Below are positions 1 to 9,909 of a DNA stretch of 64,000 nucleotides, in pieces. The DNA lies in the NCBI RefSeq assembly GCF_024652905.1, contig NZ_CP102428.1:1934501-1998500 (forward strand), read 5' to 3'. Source of the stretch: Pseudomonas oryzihabitans. GTDB lineage: Bacteria > Pseudomonadota > Gammaproteobacteria > Pseudomonadales > Pseudomonadaceae. The notes beneath the pieces were generated by a model. It was not told the origin of the DNA. It did not search any database and saw only the letters and a list, made by a program, of their open reading frames with translations. Within the stretch, counting starts at the first letter, position 1. The number at the start of each line of letters is the position of its first letter. A program made the translations under genes and the position numbers.

Positions 1-121
1 TGGGCAGCTGCGCCCGATTGTCGACGAAAATCATGTAGTCGACGGTAACGGCGATGTCCCACAGCAGCAGCCAGAACACCGACCAGCCGACGTAAGTGAA
101 GGTTTGCCGAAGGAAGGTCAT
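1..121 (-). CDS. N-terminal fragment of a putative membrane protein
   Basis: The reading frame runs from an ATG at 119-121 (minus strand) to the window edge without a stop, giving 40 residues. They hold a hydrophobic, tryptophan-rich stretch (about residues 10-30) of the kind that forms a membrane segment, followed by polar residues. The pattern faintly recalls bacterial bestrophin-like channels, but this is a guess from too little sequence. An in-frame TTG at 142-140 with an AAGGA about 8 nt before it could be the real start. It is divergent from the DsbA-like gene. Confidence 0.4.
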   Translation of the reverse strand, partial: MTFLRQTFTYVGWSVFWLLLWDIAVTVDYMIFVDNRAQLP

Positions 122-425
122 TTTGCTGGTGAAAAAACCCAAGGTGATAGTCCTTAGCGCGAGAAAGGAGGGATGCAGCCATAGGAACCTGGGGTCGAAA
201 ACAGGTTCAAGGCAAGCCTCTAGAGCGCGGATCGCCGCCCATTTCACGTAATAGGCCCGGGACAATTGCGTTTCCAGATATGAAGAGGCCCGTTGCGCAG
301 GCCGTTACCTCGCCAAGGCAGCAGCGCCTGGCTGGTTGCCACGTCACGGAGGATATCGACCCGTTCAGCGAACATCCGCGCCCTGGTGCGGTCCGACGGA
401 CACCACGCCCTTCCGGAGCACTGCC
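122..425. other. Divergent intergenic region, no gene seen
   Basis: This 304-bp stretch lies between two divergently transcribed genes and so should carry both promoters. Open frames here are short and overlap antisense frames with no recognisable family. I see no RNA gene or repeat. The Shine-Dalgarno sequence of the right-hand gene (GGAG, 7 nt before ATG 426) is at its right end. Confidence 0.6.
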
Positions 426-1064
426 ATGACCGCCACCCCGCGCGTTCGTCTGGATGTCTGGAGCGACTACGTCTGCCCCTTCTGCTACCTGGAGCTGCCC
501 CAGCTGGCGCGCCTGCAGGAGGAATTCGGCGATCAACTGGCCATCGAGTGGCATGCCTTCGAATTGCGCCCCGAACCCACGCCCACCCTGGATCCCGCCG
601 GGGATTATCTGCGCCGGACCTGGGACCGGGCGGTCTATCCCATGGCGGCGGAATACGGCATGGTGCTGCGGCTACCACCGGTCCAGCCGCGCAGCCGTCT
701 GGCCCTGGAAGCAGCGGAATTCGCCCGCGACCACGACCGCTTCGACGCCTTCCATACGGCGGTCTTCCAGGCCTTCTTCGAAGAGGGGCGCGATATCGGC
801 GGGCGGGAGGTGCTGATCGATCTGGCGCGCCGCAGCGGTCTCGATGGCGAAGCCTTGCAGGCCAGCCTGGCGCGCGGTGACCACACCGACGTGGTGCTGC
901 ACGCCGAGGATCGCGCCGAAGCCCTGGGCATCACGGCCGTACCGACGCTGCTGCTGCGTTCCGCGCAGGCGCCCATCGAACAGGCGCGGGCTCTGGATGG
1001 AGCGGTACCCTTCGCCCAGTTGGCGGCAGCCGTCCGGGCGCAGCTGGACGCGATCCAAGCCTAG
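426..1064 (+). CDS. DsbA-family (FrnE-like) thiol oxidoreductase
   Basis: The 212-aa protein has the DsbA-type thioredoxin fold with a helical insertion, seen in FrnE and 2-hydroxychromene-2-carboxylate isomerase relatives. The active-site motif CPFC lies at residues 17-20, directly after strand beta-1, and a cis-proline loop of the type AVPTLLL lies near residue 180. No signal peptide is present, so it should act in the cytoplasm, probably as a dithiol oxidase/isomerase. The start at 426 is chosen because GGAG sits 7 nt upstream and the longer frame adds only non-conserved residues. The stop overlaps the deformylase stop by 4 nt in a convergent arrangement. The substrate is unknown. Confidence 0.85.
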   Translation: MTATPRVRLDVWSDYVCPFCYLELPQLARLQEEFGDQLAIEWHAFELRPEPTPTLDPAGDYLRRTWDRAVYPMAAEYGMVLRLPPVQPRSRLALEAAEFARDHDRFDAFHTAVFQAFFEEGRDIGGREVLIDLARRSGLDGEALQASLARGDHTDVVLHAEDRAEALGITAVPTLLLRSAQAPIEQARALDGAVPFAQLAAAVRAQLDAIQA

Positions 1065-1600
1065 CGCTGGGCGGCCGGCGTCAACTCGGGGAACAGCACC
1101 TCGGTAAAGCCGAAGCGGGCAAAGTCCTGAATCCGCGAGGGATAGAGCCGACCGATCAGGTGATCGTACTCGTGCAGCACCACCCGCGCATGGAAGCCTT
1201 CGGCCTGCTGGTCCACCAGGTTGCCCGCGCCATCCACGCCTCGATAACGGATTCGCCGCGGCCGCGGTACCTCGCCGCGCAGCCCGGGGATCGACAGGCA
1301 GCCTTCCCAGCCCAGTTCTTCGCTGGCATCAAGGACCTCAATACGCGGATTGATCAGTACCTGCAGCGGTACCGGCGGCGCCTCGGGATAGCGGGCATTG
1401 CGCTCGAAGCCAAAGACCATCAGCTGCAGGTCCTCACCGATCTGCGGGGCGGCAAGACCCACGCCACCCGCGGCGGCCATGGTATCGAACATGTCCTGGA
1501 TCAACGCCTGCAGCTCCGCCGAGCCGAGGCGCTCGGCGGCTATCGGCGGCGCCACCCGCAGCAGCCGGGGATCACCCATCTTCAAAATGTCGCGAATCAT
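1061..1600 (-). CDS. def: Peptide deformylase
   Basis: The 179-aa protein carries all three deformylase motifs: [10 protein letters not shown] (residues 46-55), EGCLSIPG (99-106, metal-binding Cys) and HEYDH (143-147, two metal-binding His plus catalytic Glu). It removes the formyl group from the N-terminal methionine of nascent proteins. It stands alone, without the fmt-rsmB-trkA neighbours of the housekeeping def locus, so it is probably a second copy. The C-terminal tail is short. The gene ends tail to tail with the DsbA-like gene, with the stops overlapping. Confidence 0.9.
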   Translation of the reverse strand: MIRDILKMGDPRLLRVAPPIAAERLGSAELQALIQDMFDTMAAAGGVGLAAPQIGEDLQLMVFGFERNARYPEAPPVPLQVLINPRIEVLDASEELGWEGCLSIPGLRGEVPRPRRIRYRGVDGAGNLVDQQAEGFHARVVLHEYDHLIGRLYPSRIQDFARFGFTEVLFPELTPAAQR

Positions 1601-1653
1601 GCGAGGATTCCTTCTTTGCCAGTCACCGGCGTTTCGCCAGGAGCTTAAACCAG

Positions 1654-2844
1654 ATGTCCTCCCTACTGCTCGCCAGCGCCCTCGGTCTCGGCCTGAGCGC
1701 TCCCCTCGTCCAGGCCGAGGAAGCCGCCCTCGCCGCGCGGCTGGATCCGATCCTGGAGCGCGCCATCGCCCAGCAGCGCATCGTCGGTACCGTGGTCATG
1801 GTCGCCCGTCAGGGCCGGGTGGTGTATCACCGCGCGGCGGGATTCGCCGATCGGGAAGCGCAGCGGCCGATGCAGGAAGACCAGCTGTTTCGCTTTGCCT
1901 CCCTGACCAAACCGCTGGTGGCGGTGACGGCGCTGCGCCTGGCGGATCAGGGGCGCCTGGATCTGCAGGCGCCGGTCAGTCGCTACCTGCCCTACTTCAC
2001 CCCGCACCTGGCCGATGGCACTCCAGCCGTGCCCACGCTGGCCCAGCTCCTCAGCCACACCGCGGGCCTGCACTACGGCTTCGGCGAAGACCAGGACGGT
2101 CCCTATCACCGCGCCGGGGTATCCGACGGCCTGGATGGCGCCCCCCTGACCCTGGAAGAAAACCTGCGGCGCCTCGCCGGCGTACCGTTGGACTTCAAGC
2201 CAGGTACCCAGTGGCGCTACTCCCTCGGGCTGGATGTCCTGGGCGGCGTGCTGGAAGCCGCGACCGGCCTGCCCTTGCCTCAGGTCGTCCAGCAGCAGGT
2301 GGCGGCACCGCTCGACCTGCACGACCTGAGCTTTCACGTCAGCGACCCCAGCCACCTGGCCACGGCCTATCGCGACGGCTATCCACGCCCGGAGCCCATG
2401 AGCGAGCCCTATCTGCTGCCCCTGCCCAAGGGCGGCATCCTTTATTCCCCGGCGCGGGCACTCTCGGCCACGGCCTTTCCCTCGGGCGGCGGCGGCATGC
2501 AGGGCAGTGCGGGAGACTACCTGGCCTTCCTGGAGGCGCTGCGCCAGGGCCGGCTGCTCACCCCGACCAGCCAGCGTCTGTTCATGGAAGACCAGATCCC
2601 CGGGCTGCAACGCGACGACGCGCCAGGCTGGGGCTTCAGCCTGGGCGCGGCGGTGCTGCGCGATGCCCGGCTGGCGAAGACACCGCAGACGCCCGGTACC
2701 CTGCAATGGGGCGGGGTCTACGGCAACGCCTGGTTCATCGATCCGGCGCGCGAGCTGAGCGTGGTGATCCTCACCAACACGGCGATCGCTGGCATGAGTG
2801 GTCCCTTTCCCGACGCCATCCGCGATGCCCTCTACCGGGACTGA
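1654..2844 (+). CDS. Serine hydrolase, beta-lactamase class C / EstB family
   Basis: The 396-aa protein starts with a signal peptide (hydrophobic to about residue 20, cleavage after VQA), so it is exported. The nucleophile motif is SLTK (residues 83-86). The second motif is YSL (189-191) in place of the YSN of class C enzymes, which is common in esterase and D-aminopeptidase members of this family. A HTAG-type segment near residue 136 and a GG-box-like WGGVYGN stretch near 350 fit the fold. It is likelier to be an esterase or peptidase than a true resistance beta-lactamase. It stands alone on the plus strand between two minus-strand genes. Confidence 0.82.
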   Translation: MSSLLLASALGLGLSAPLVQAEEAALAARLDPILERAIAQQRIVGTVVMVARQGRVVYHRAAGFADREAQRPMQEDQLFRFASLTKPLVAVTALRLADQGRLDLQAPVSRYLPYFTPHLADGTPAVPTLAQLLSHTAGLHYGFGEDQDGPYHRAGVSDGLDGAPLTLEENLRRLAGVPLDFKPGTQWRYSLGLDVLGGVLEAATGLPLPQVVQQQVAAPLDLHDLSFHVSDPSHLATAYRDGYPRPEPMSEPYLLPLPKGGILYSPARALSATAFPSGGGGMQGSAGDYLAFLEALRQGRLLTPTSQRLFMEDQIPGLQRDDAPGWGFSLGAAVLRDARLAKTPQTPGTLQWGGVYGNAWFIDPARELSVVILTNTAIAGMSGPFPDAIRDALYRD

Positions 2845-2848
2845 TCGC

Positions 2849-4690
2849 TCAGCTGGATAGGACAGGAGCGGCCGAGCGTCCAGGCAACGGCCCGTCCTCG
2901 CCGCGAGAAAGCTGTGCCTGAATGACGGGAAAGGGCAATTCCAGCACGGCGCAACACAGCCTCAGCAGCTCCAGTTCGTGGATTCGTACGGCTTGATCCG
3001 CCTCCACCAAGCGGATCAAGCCTTCCAGTACCAGGGTCCGCGCCTCGACGCCCAACCGGCCTAGGCCCATCAGAGCCACTTCGAGCGCGGGTAGCCAGGC
3101 CAGTGGCGGCTGGTAGGCACAGTGCAGTCCGGGAAAGGTGGTTGCCACGGCCAGGAGGAAGGCGCGCCGCGCCGCCAGGACGCTCTCATGGGTCTGCTCG
3201 GCAGCGACCGCGTAGAGGGTGAGCACCGCCGTCCGCTCCTGGGCCAGGGTACGCCGCCCTGCAGGCTGTTGGCGTCCGGGCGCCAGGCTGCCGATCAGCT
3301 GGCGCTGGATGATCCGGGCGAGGCAATAGCGGGACAGATCCAGCTCCGCGGATCGCAGCTGCGTCTTGAGCGCGACCAGCAAGGCACGCAAGGCAGGCCG
3401 GGGCAACTGCCGGATGGCCGGAAAGGTCAGCTGGGCCAGCGGCAGGTGCAGCGCCGTGTCCAGGCTATCCACCCAGCGTCGCCCCTCCCCTGCAGCAGTC
3501 GGCGCGGAGGCACCGGCCAGGGCCAGCAGCACCTCGGCGGCCTGTTGCGGGTCTTGCAGGAAGAGGTACAGCGCTGGCGGGATGTCCGCCAGGCGCTCGT
3601 CGGCCAACGCGGGCGGGGCTGTTGGTTGACTCGCGGTCGGTTGTGCCGGCGCGGGTGGCGGACTGCCGGCGACATAGGCCACGCCCGTGGGCAGCAGCGC
3701 CTCCGCCCGCAGGCGCTCCAGCTGCCATTCGTCGAACCCCGGTTCGAGTTGCTGGATGCGTTCCAGGACCGGTGGATGGGTGGCGAACCAGGACGCGCCG
3801 GAGTCGCCCAGCACCATGTGGGCGACGCTGCGCGCCCGGCGATGATAGAGCCGCCCCTGCAGCGGATGGGCGGCGATCTTTTTCAAGGCATCGGCCAGCC
3901 CCTGGGGATGGCGGGTGAACTGCACGGCGGAGGCATCCGCCAGGCGCTCGCGCGAGCGCGTCGCCGCGGCCTGGATCAGATTGGCGAAGAACAGTCCGCA
4001 GCCGCCGATCGCCAGCAGCACGGTACCCAGCAACCAGCCCAGCAGATGGTTGCCGTCGACCCGGGTGGTGGTCGAGGTGCGATCGGAAAACAGCTCCTGT
4101 CCCAGATCGGCGATCAGGCTGATGCCATGCAGCCAGCCCAGCAGGCGCAGATTCAGGCGCATGTCGCCATTGAGCAGATGACTGAATTCATGGGCGACCA
4201 CGCCCTGCAACTCGTCCCTGTTCAGCTGCTGCAGGGCGCCGCGGGTCAGGCACAGGCTCGCATCAGCCGGTCCATAGCCACTGATGAAGGCATTGATGGC
4301 CGGTTCGTCCGGCAGCAGATACAGCCACGGCACCGGTACGCCGGCGGCCAGCGCCATCTCCGCCACCACGTTGTGCAACTGGCGGGTCCGGGGATCGGCC
4401 TGATCGTCCAGCGGCACCGCGCCCATGCGCCTGACCACCGCCTCTCCACCCTGACGGGCGAGTTGCCGGACCTTCCAGAAGGACGCTCCGGTGATGACGC
4501 CGACAAAGACCAATCCGCTCTTGACCAGCGTTGGCCCGCGTCCGCCCAGGTAGTCGACGACCTCCCGCGGCAAGAACACCAGGGCCAGTCCGGCACTGGC
4601 CAGCGCCATGAGCAGCACCACCAGAGCCAGCAAGGCGAGACACAGCCGGGTGCGCCGACGCGCCGCGGCCTGGTCGTCGAGAAAGCGCAC
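2849..4690 (-). CDS. M48-family membrane zinc metalloprotease with C-terminal extension
   Basis: The 613-aa protein has membrane segments at about 16-38 and 57-73, then the zinc motif HEFSH (167-171), with a further hydrophobic pair near 212-240. The fold is that of HtpX/Ste24-type peptidases facing the cytoplasm. After about residue 330 comes a proline/alanine-rich linker and a roughly 270-residue helical domain that HtpX itself (about 290 aa) lacks. The gene follows lemA by 4 nt, an arrangement seen in many bacteria and suggesting joint membrane-protein quality control. The substrate is unknown. Confidence 0.85.
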   Translation of the reverse strand: MRFLDDQAAARRRTRLCLALLALVVLLMALASAGLALVFLPREVVDYLGGRGPTLVKSGLVFVGVITGASFWKVRQLARQGGEAVVRRMGAVPLDDQADPRTRQLHNVVAEMALAAGVPVPWLYLLPDEPAINAFISGYGPADASLCLTRGALQQLNRDELQGVVAHEFSHLLNGDMRLNLRLLGWLHGISLIADLGQELFSDRTSTTTRVDGNHLLGWLLGTVLLAIGGCGLFFANLIQAAATRSRERLADASAVQFTRHPQGLADALKKIAAHPLQGRLYHRRARSVAHMVLGDSGASWFATHPPVLERIQQLEPGFDEWQLERLRAEALLPTGVAYVAGSPPPAPAQPTASQPTAPPALADERLADIPPALYLFLQDPQQAAEVLLALAGASAPTAAGEGRRWVDSLDTALHLPLAQLTFPAIRQLPRPALRALLVALKTQLRSAELDLSRYCLARIIQRQLIGSLAPGRQQPAGRRTLAQERTAVLTLYAVAAEQTHESVLAARRAFLLAVATTFPGLHCAYQPPLAWLPALEVALMGLGRLGVEARTLVLEGLIRLVEADQAVRIHELELLRLCCAVLELPFPVIQAQLSRGEDGPLPGRSAAPVLSS

Positions 4691-4694
4691 GAAC

Positions 4695-5282
4695 TCAGCT
4701 CAGGCTGATTCGCGGCACCTGGCGCGCGGCCCCATCCGGCAGCGCCAAGGGCTGCGCCAGGCGAAAGCCGAAGCGGCTGGCGAGCAGCGATCCGGGAAAG
4801 GTCTCGCAGCGATTGTTGTAGTCCATCACCGCATCGTTATGGGCCTGACGCGCGTAGGCCAGCCGATTTTCCGTGGAGCTCAGCTCTTCCATCAACTGGA
4901 TCACCGTCTCGTTGGCCTTGAGCTCCGGATAGGCTTCGCTCACGGCGAACAGCCGCCCGAGAGCGAAGCCGAGCCCCTGCTCGCCCTGCTCCAGGGCATG
5001 CAGCGCGGCGGGATCCTCCGGCCGGGTCTTGGCCTGATGCAGACCGGATTGCGCCTGCTGGCGCGCCACCATCACCGCCTGCAAGGTCTCGCGCTCGTGC
5101 TGAAGATAGCCCTTCACCGCCTCCACCAGATTGGGGATGAGGTCGTGTCGGCGAGTGAGCTGGACATCGATCTGGGCGAAGGCATTGCGATAGGCGTTAC
5201 GCGCCGTGACCAGGGCGTTGTAGAGGCTGATCGCGAACAGACCGATGGCGACCAGGGCAGCCAGCAGGAGCAGCAATTTCAT
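4695..5282 (-). CDS. lemA: LemA family protein
   Basis: The 195-aa protein has one N-terminal membrane segment (about residues 2-20) and then a long helical domain with the LemA signature: a YNxLVxxRNAYxNAFAQIDVQL-like region, where the polar residues of the helix are conserved, and LTRRHDLIPNLVEAVKGY, near residues 24-62. The family forms helical bundles outside the membrane. It is the first gene of a two-gene unit with the M48 peptidase, 4 nt apart, so the two are almost certainly co-transcribed. The function of LemA is poorly defined; the pairing suggests it modulates or presents substrates to the peptidase. Confidence 0.88.
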   Translation of the reverse strand: MKLLLLLAALVAIGLFAISLYNALVTARNAYRNAFAQIDVQLTRRHDLIPNLVEAVKGYLQHERETLQAVMVARQQAQSGLHQAKTRPEDPAALHALEQGEQGLGFALGRLFAVSEAYPELKANETVIQLMEELSSTENRLAYARQAHNDAVMDYNNRCETFPGSLLASRFGFRLAQPLALPDGAARQVPRISLS

Positions 5283-5404
5283 CGAATCGTCCTTGAAGGT
5301 GGTGAGAGTGCCAGTCTAGGAGCAAGCCGCGCCGATCGCTGTTCAGCGCGACGGATGCGGCGGTTGAGGGGATGGCTGGTGGAGCATGGGCCGACCATCG
5401 CTGC

Positions 5405-6013
5405 TCAGGGCGAGGATGGCGCGCCCGTGTCGGTCGGGTGCCGTGGCGCCGAATCCCCCTTGCGGCTGTGCTGCACCTCCACCAGCAGGGCGTCACGCTC
5501 CTGGCGCATCTGGGAGAGACTGGTCTGAGCTCGGGTCAGCTCTTCCTGCAGCCGCTGGGCCTGGGCCTCGGAGGCGCGCAATTCCCGATTCTGCGCGCGC
5601 AGCCCGGTCACCACCTTGTGCGCCCGGGTGAGCCGCATGACCATGTTGTCCACCTTGAGCTCCAGGGCTTCGCGGTGGGACAGCAGCTCCTCGACGTAGG
5701 GGTCGTCGCTTTTTTTCCATTCGGGGTAGTTTTCGTCGTACACCTCCTCCGGTCCCTCGTCGAAGAGGTCGACGTTGCGGTTCGCCGCCGGGCCGGGGCT
5801 GACGGGAAGAGGTGGCGGCTGGGTATCGGCAGGCGGATTGACGATCGCCTCGGGGAGGGCCGGCGCCTGCGCCTCGCCGGCCTCCTCGCCCTTGGCCGCG
5901 GCGTCGCCGGCGAAGTAGCGCTGCCACAGGAGAAACACCACCAGGGCGATCAGCAGGATGTTGCACAGGGTTATCAGGACGAATCCCCAATCCATCAGCT
6001 GTGCATGACTCAT
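5405..6013 (-). CDS. Hypothetical single-TM protein with coiled coil
   Basis: I do not recognise the family. The 202-aa protein has one membrane segment near the N terminus (about residues 10-30), an acidic proline/alanine-rich linker (to about 75), a conserved-looking patch with NYPEWKKSDDPYVEELL (about 90-108), and a coiled coil of roughly 70 residues rich in Glu, Gln, Arg and Leu. Start 6013 is preferred over an upstream frame because GGAG lies 8-9 nt before it and the membrane segment then sits at the N terminus. It lies upstream of lemA on the same strand, about 120 nt away, and may be a separate unit. Confidence 0.7.
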   Translation of the reverse strand: MSHAQLMDWGFVLITLCNILLIALVVFLLWQRYFAGDAAAKGEEAGEAQAPALPEAIVNPPADTQPPPLPVSPGPAANRNVDLFDEGPEEVYDENYPEWKKSDDPYVEELLSHREALELKVDNMVMRLTRAHKVVTGLRAQNRELRASEAQAQRLQEELTRAQTSLSQMRQERDALLVEVQHSRKGDSAPRHPTDTGAPSSP

Positions 6014-6248
6014 CTGCCGCTCCGCTCTCTTCCGGTGATAGGGCCTGGGTGCCAAGCGAGGCCGCACGCCTACCCTGTCGGCGGCGGCGCCTCTCTGCAG
6101 CTGATTTGAATACAGTTGTCAGCCTAAAGCATTTTCATCAGCCAGGCGGCGCCCGAGTGGGGACGAGTTGTCAGGCACGAGGATGTGCGAGATTTTTCAG
6201 CGGGCGGCAGAGGCGCTACAGGCTAGGGCCGCGCGGGAAAATCTGGGC

Positions 6249-6280
6249 AAAAAAAAAGCCCGACGCTGGGCGTCAGGCTT
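6249..6280 (-). terminator. Intrinsic terminator after pepN
   Basis: Read on the minus strand, a 9-bp stem (GCCTGACGC paired with GCGTCGGGC, one G-U) with a 3-nt loop is followed by nine T residues. It lies about 110 nt beyond the pepN stop, in the right orientation to end that transcript. Confidence 0.8.
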
Positions 6281-6294
6281 GGCGGCGGGCGATG

Positions 6295-6371
6295 TTGGGC
6301 TTCGCGGGGCTCAACCCAACCTACGGGACGAGGTAGGTTGGGTTGAGACGGCTTTATCGTCGAAGCCCAAC
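6295..6371. repeat. Paired palindromic repeat, locus 1 (GTAGGTTGGG family)
   Basis: Two short imperfect palindromes lie in inverted order. One arm (6295-6324) runs from TTGGGCTTCGC to CAACCCAACCTAC; the other (6333-6371) runs from GTAGGTTGGGTTGAGACGG to CGAAGCCCAAC. Here the GTAGG ends face each other, the reverse of the other four loci. The rest of 6014-6391 holds the pepN terminator and no gene. Confidence 0.85.
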
Positions 6372-6391
6372 AAGCAGCCCAGTCGGCTCCC

Positions 6392-9031
6392 CTACGCCAG
6401 GCTCTTGCTCACCACCTCGTAGACGTCGCTGGACAGCTCGCCGCTGGCCAGGATCCGCTCCAGCTCGGCGCGCATCAGCGCCTGGCGCGCGGGACCGTAC
6501 TTCTTCCAGCGGGTCAGGGGCGTCAGCAGGCGCGAGGCGATCTGCGGATTGAGCCGATTGAGGGTGATGATCTGATCGGCCAGGAAGCGGTAGCCGCTGC
6601 CGTCCTCGGCATGGAAGTTGACCAGATTGCTGTTGGCGAAGGCGCCGATCAGCGCCCGCACCTTGTTGGGGTTTTTCAGGGTGAAGACCGGGTTTTCCAT
6701 GAGTGCCTGGACGCGGGCCAGGCCGCTCGGCAAGGGGCTGGACGCCTGGACGCTGAGCCAGGTGTCCATCACTAGCGGATCGGCCTTGAACTCCTCGAAG
6801 AAACGCGCCAGTACCTCCGCCTTTTCCTGCTCAAAACCGGAGTTGACCAGGGCGCTCAGCGCAGCCAGGCGCTCGGTCATGTTGTCGGCGTGCTCGAATT
6901 GCTCCAGAGCGGCGTCGCGCGCCTCCGGCTCTTCCAGCAGCATGAGGTAGCCCAGCGCAGCATTCTGCAGGCTGCGACGCGCGATATGGTCGGCGCTGGC
7001 CTGGTAGGGCGTGGCGCGCGATTCCTCCCGAGCGCTGCGATAACGCTGCCAGAGCACGTCGCGCAGGGCCTCGGCGATGGTCCGGCGGGCCTGGCGACGG
7101 GCACCGTGGATGGCACCGGGATCAGCCTGCTCGGACAGCTCCACCAGATAGGCCTCGGACGGCAGCGACAGCATCTCGGCGACCATGGCCGGATCGAGGG
7201 ACTCATCCGCCGCCACGGTGCGCAGGGCCTCCACCAGACGGGTGTCCAGCGGCTGGCCGGCGATCATCTCCTGCAGCACCTGCACCGCCAGTTGCTGGCC
7301 AGCATCCCAGCGATTGAAGCCGTCGCTGTCATGCTGCATGAGGAAGGTCAGCTGCTCGCGGCTGTAGGGGAAGCTGAGCTTGACCGGGGCGGAGAAGCCG
7401 CGCAGCAGCGAAGGCAGCGGGCGCTCGGGCACATCGACGAAGGTGAAGGTCTGCTCGGCCTGGGTGACCGACAGCACCCGGTCGGTACCCTGGGCAGCGG
7501 CTTCGCCTTCCAGGCGCAGGGGCAGCTCGCGACCCTGACCATCCAGCAGGCCCAGTTGGACCGGGATGACGAAGGGTTCCTTGGTCGGCTGGCCTGGGGT
7601 GGGCGGGCAGCTCTGGCGGAAGGTCAGGCGATAGGTCCTGGCCGCCGCATCGTACTGCTCGCTGACCGCCAGGCGCGGGGTGCCCGACTGGCTGTACCAG
7701 CGCTTGAACTGGCTGAAGTCGGCGCCGTTGGCGTCTTCCAGGGCCTTGATGAAGTCGTCGCAGGTCACCGCCTGGCCATCGTGGCGCTCGAAATAGAGAT
7801 CGGTGCCCTTGCGGAAGCCCTCCGGCCCCAGCAGGGTGTGCAGCATCCGCACCACCTCGGCGCCCTTCTCGTACACCGTCAGGGTGTAGAAATTGGAGAT
7901 CTCGATGAAGTGATCCGGACGCACCGGGTGGGCCATGGGGCCGGCGTCCTCGGCGAACTGGTTGGTGCGCAGGAAGGCCACGTCCTCGATGCGCTTGACC
8001 GTCGGCGAATTCATGTCGGAGCTGAAGCCGGCGTCGCGGAACACGGTGAAGCCTTCCTTGAGCGACAGCTGGAACCAGTCGCGACAGGTCACGCGGTTGC
8101 CCGACCAGTTGTGGAAGTATTCGTGGGCGACGATGGCCTCGACGCGCTGGTGGGCGGCGTCGGTGGCGGTGCGCGGGCTGGCCAGCACGGCGCTGGAGTT
8201 GAAGATGTTGAGCCCCTTGTTTTCCATGGCGCCCATGTTGAAGTCGTTCACCGCCACGATCATGAAGATGTCCAGATCGTATTCGCGGCCATAGGCCTCC
8301 TCGTCCCAGCGCATGGATTTCTTCAGGCTGTCCATGGCGTGCTGCAGCTTGCCGATGTTTTCCGGCTCGACGTAGATACGCAGGGCCACGTCGCGGCCGC
8401 TGCCGGTGCGGTAGCTGTCTTCCACGCACCAGAGGTCACCGGCTACGAGGGCGAACAGATAGGCTGGCTTGGGGAAGGGATCTTCCCAGGTGGCCCAGTG
8501 CCGACCACCCTCGGTGTCACCGCTGGCCACGGGGTTGCCATTGGAGAGCAGGATCGGGTACTTGGCCTTGTCGGCCTCCACCGTGGTGGTGAAGACGCTC
8601 ATCACGTCCGGACGATCCAGGTAGTAGGTAATCTTGCGGAAGCCCTCGGCCTCGCACTGGGTGCAGAACATCTTGCCGGAGACGTACAGCCCTTCCAGGG
8701 CGGTGTTGCTTTCCGGGTGGATGCGCACCGAGGTCTTGAGCACGAAGGCCTCGCCCTGCGGCTGCAGGGTCAGGCTGCCCGCCTCGACCTGGTAGTCGCC
8801 AGCGGCTAGCGCCTGATCGTCCAGCGCCACCGCCAGCAGTTCCAACTCCTCGCCATGCAGCACCAGCGGCGGCAGGCCGGCGCCGCGCATCGGATTACGC
8901 TGCAGCCGCAGTTCGGCGTGCACCAGGGTCTGGTCGTCGTGCAGCTCGAATCTGAGGCGGGTTTCCTCGATGAGGTACTCGGGCGCCTGGTAGTCCTTGA
9001 GGTAGATGGTCTGGGGCTGGTCGGTGCGCAT
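6392..9031 (-). CDS. pepN: Aminopeptidase N (M1 family)
   Basis: The 879-aa cytoplasmic zinc aminopeptidase has the substrate-recognition motif GAMEN (about residue 260) and the zinc motif HEYFH with a downstream glutamate in LKEGFTVF (about 297-322). The length matches proteobacterial PepN (about 870-885). It removes N-terminal residues from peptides late in protein turnover. The gene lies 12 nt after the DUF2797 gene on the same strand and is followed by a strong terminator, so the two probably share a transcript. Confidence 0.95.
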   Translation of the reverse strand: MRTDQPQTIYLKDYQAPEYLIEETRLRFELHDDQTLVHAELRLQRNPMRGAGLPPLVLHGEELELLAVALDDQALAAGDYQVEAGSLTLQPQGEAFVLKTSVRIHPESNTALEGLYVSGKMFCTQCEAEGFRKITYYLDRPDVMSVFTTTVEADKAKYPILLSNGNPVASGDTEGGRHWATWEDPFPKPAYLFALVAGDLWCVEDSYRTGSGRDVALRIYVEPENIGKLQHAMDSLKKSMRWDEEAYGREYDLDIFMIVAVNDFNMGAMENKGLNIFNSSAVLASPRTATDAAHQRVEAIVAHEYFHNWSGNRVTCRDWFQLSLKEGFTVFRDAGFSSDMNSPTVKRIEDVAFLRTNQFAEDAGPMAHPVRPDHFIEISNFYTLTVYEKGAEVVRMLHTLLGPEGFRKGTDLYFERHDGQAVTCDDFIKALEDANGADFSQFKRWYSQSGTPRLAVSEQYDAAARTYRLTFRQSCPPTPGQPTKEPFVIPVQLGLLDGQGRELPLRLEGEAAAQGTDRVLSVTQAEQTFTFVDVPERPLPSLLRGFSAPVKLSFPYSREQLTFLMQHDSDGFNRWDAGQQLAVQVLQEMIAGQPLDTRLVEALRTVAADESLDPAMVAEMLSLPSEAYLVELSEQADPGAIHGARRQARRTIAEALRDVLWQRYRSAREESRATPYQASADHIARRSLQNAALGYLMLLEEPEARDAALEQFEHADNMTERLAALSALVNSGFEQEKAEVLARFFEEFKADPLVMDTWLSVQASSPLPSGLARVQALMENPVFTLKNPNKVRALIGAFANSNLVNFHAEDGSGYRFLADQIITLNRLNPQIASRLLTPLTRWKKYGPARQALMRAELERILASGELSSDVYEVVSKSLA

Positions 9032-9043
9032 GGGTTTACATCC

Positions 9044-9877
9044 TTACTCGGAAACGGACACGGCCAGCTGATAGGCCGTGTACTTGCGAATGTTGATCAC
9101 GCCGGTGTCGAACATCAGGTATTGACCCTTGATGCCCAGCAGCGTGCCTTCCACCACGGGGGTCTTTTCCAGGTCGTGGCTGACCACCTTGGTGGGATAG
9201 ACCGTGACCGGATAATGGATCTCGATGGGCGCCATGTCGACCACCGGCTGGATCGCCTGCAGGCCGAAACGGCACTGGAGATCGTCCAGGCCCTGGGCGC
9301 AGGCATCGAAGATGCGCTCCCGTACCGCCACCAGGTCTTCCGGCGCGGCGACGCCCTTGAGCATGGCGCGCCAGTTGGTGCGGTCGCCCACCTGGCTACG
9401 CAACACGTCCTCCACCAGGCCGGACTGCTGGCGGGTAGCGACCCTCAGGATCGGCAGCGCCTGATAGGCGCCCTGGTCGATCCAGCGGGTGGGCAGCTGG
9501 GTGGCGCGGGTGATGCCGACCTTGAGGCCCGAGGAATTGGCCAGGTAGACCACGTGCGGCACCATGCAGTGGGCTTCGCCCCACTCCGGCTGGCGGCAGG
9601 TGCCGTGCTCGTAGTGACACTTTTCCGGACTGACGATGCAGCTGTCGCACTGGGCCAGGGCGGTGAAGCAGGGATAGCAGTAGCCCTGGCTGAAGCTCTT
9701 GCGGGTCTTGCGACCGCAATGGGTGCAATGGATGGCGCCCAGGTATTCGAGGCGCACGCGGCGGCCGATCAGCGGGTTGACCGGCACCTCGCGCTCATCG
9801 AGGCGGAAGGCATAGTTGACGGGGTCGGCCAGGGTCACGGCCATCTTGCGCAGGGCGCCACGGCCCAGTTCGGTCAT
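9044..9877 (-). CDS. DUF2797 protein with zinc-ribbon cysteines
   Basis: The protein is 277 aa from the chosen start. Several CxxC-type pairs lie in the first 100 residues (CTHC, CYPC, CDSC and nearby Cys/His) and suggest a structural zinc site. A following block with VVYLANSSGLKVGITR resembles the GIY-YIG nuclease-like core described for this family; whether it cuts DNA is unknown. The start at 9877 avoids 18 non-conserved residues, but its ribosome binding site is weak, so it is uncertain. It is found beside yeaC and pepN in Pseudomonas, and probably transcribed with pepN. Confidence 0.8.
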   Translation of the reverse strand: MTELGRGALRKMAVTLADPVNYAFRLDEREVPVNPLIGRRVRLEYLGAIHCTHCGRKTRKSFSQGYCYPCFTALAQCDSCIVSPEKCHYEHGTCRQPEWGEAHCMVPHVVYLANSSGLKVGITRATQLPTRWIDQGAYQALPILRVATRQQSGLVEDVLRSQVGDRTNWRAMLKGVAAPEDLVAVRERIFDACAQGLDDLQCRFGLQAIQPVVDMAPIEIHYPVTVYPTKVVSHDLEKTPVVEGTLLGIKGQYLMFDTGVINIRKYTAYQLAVSVSE

Positions 9878-9909
9878 CACGGTAGGAATTTCTCGATCTC
9901 TAAAAGACG

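Noticed and set aside
1654-2844. Serine hydrolase as a resistance beta-lactamase (AmpC)
   Set aside because: YSL replaces YSN and no KTG box is clear, so an esterase or peptidase role is likelier.
6890-8809. 639-aa frame antisense to pepN
   Set aside because: It is a GC-rich shadow frame opposite a certain gene, with repetitive composition and no recognisable domain.
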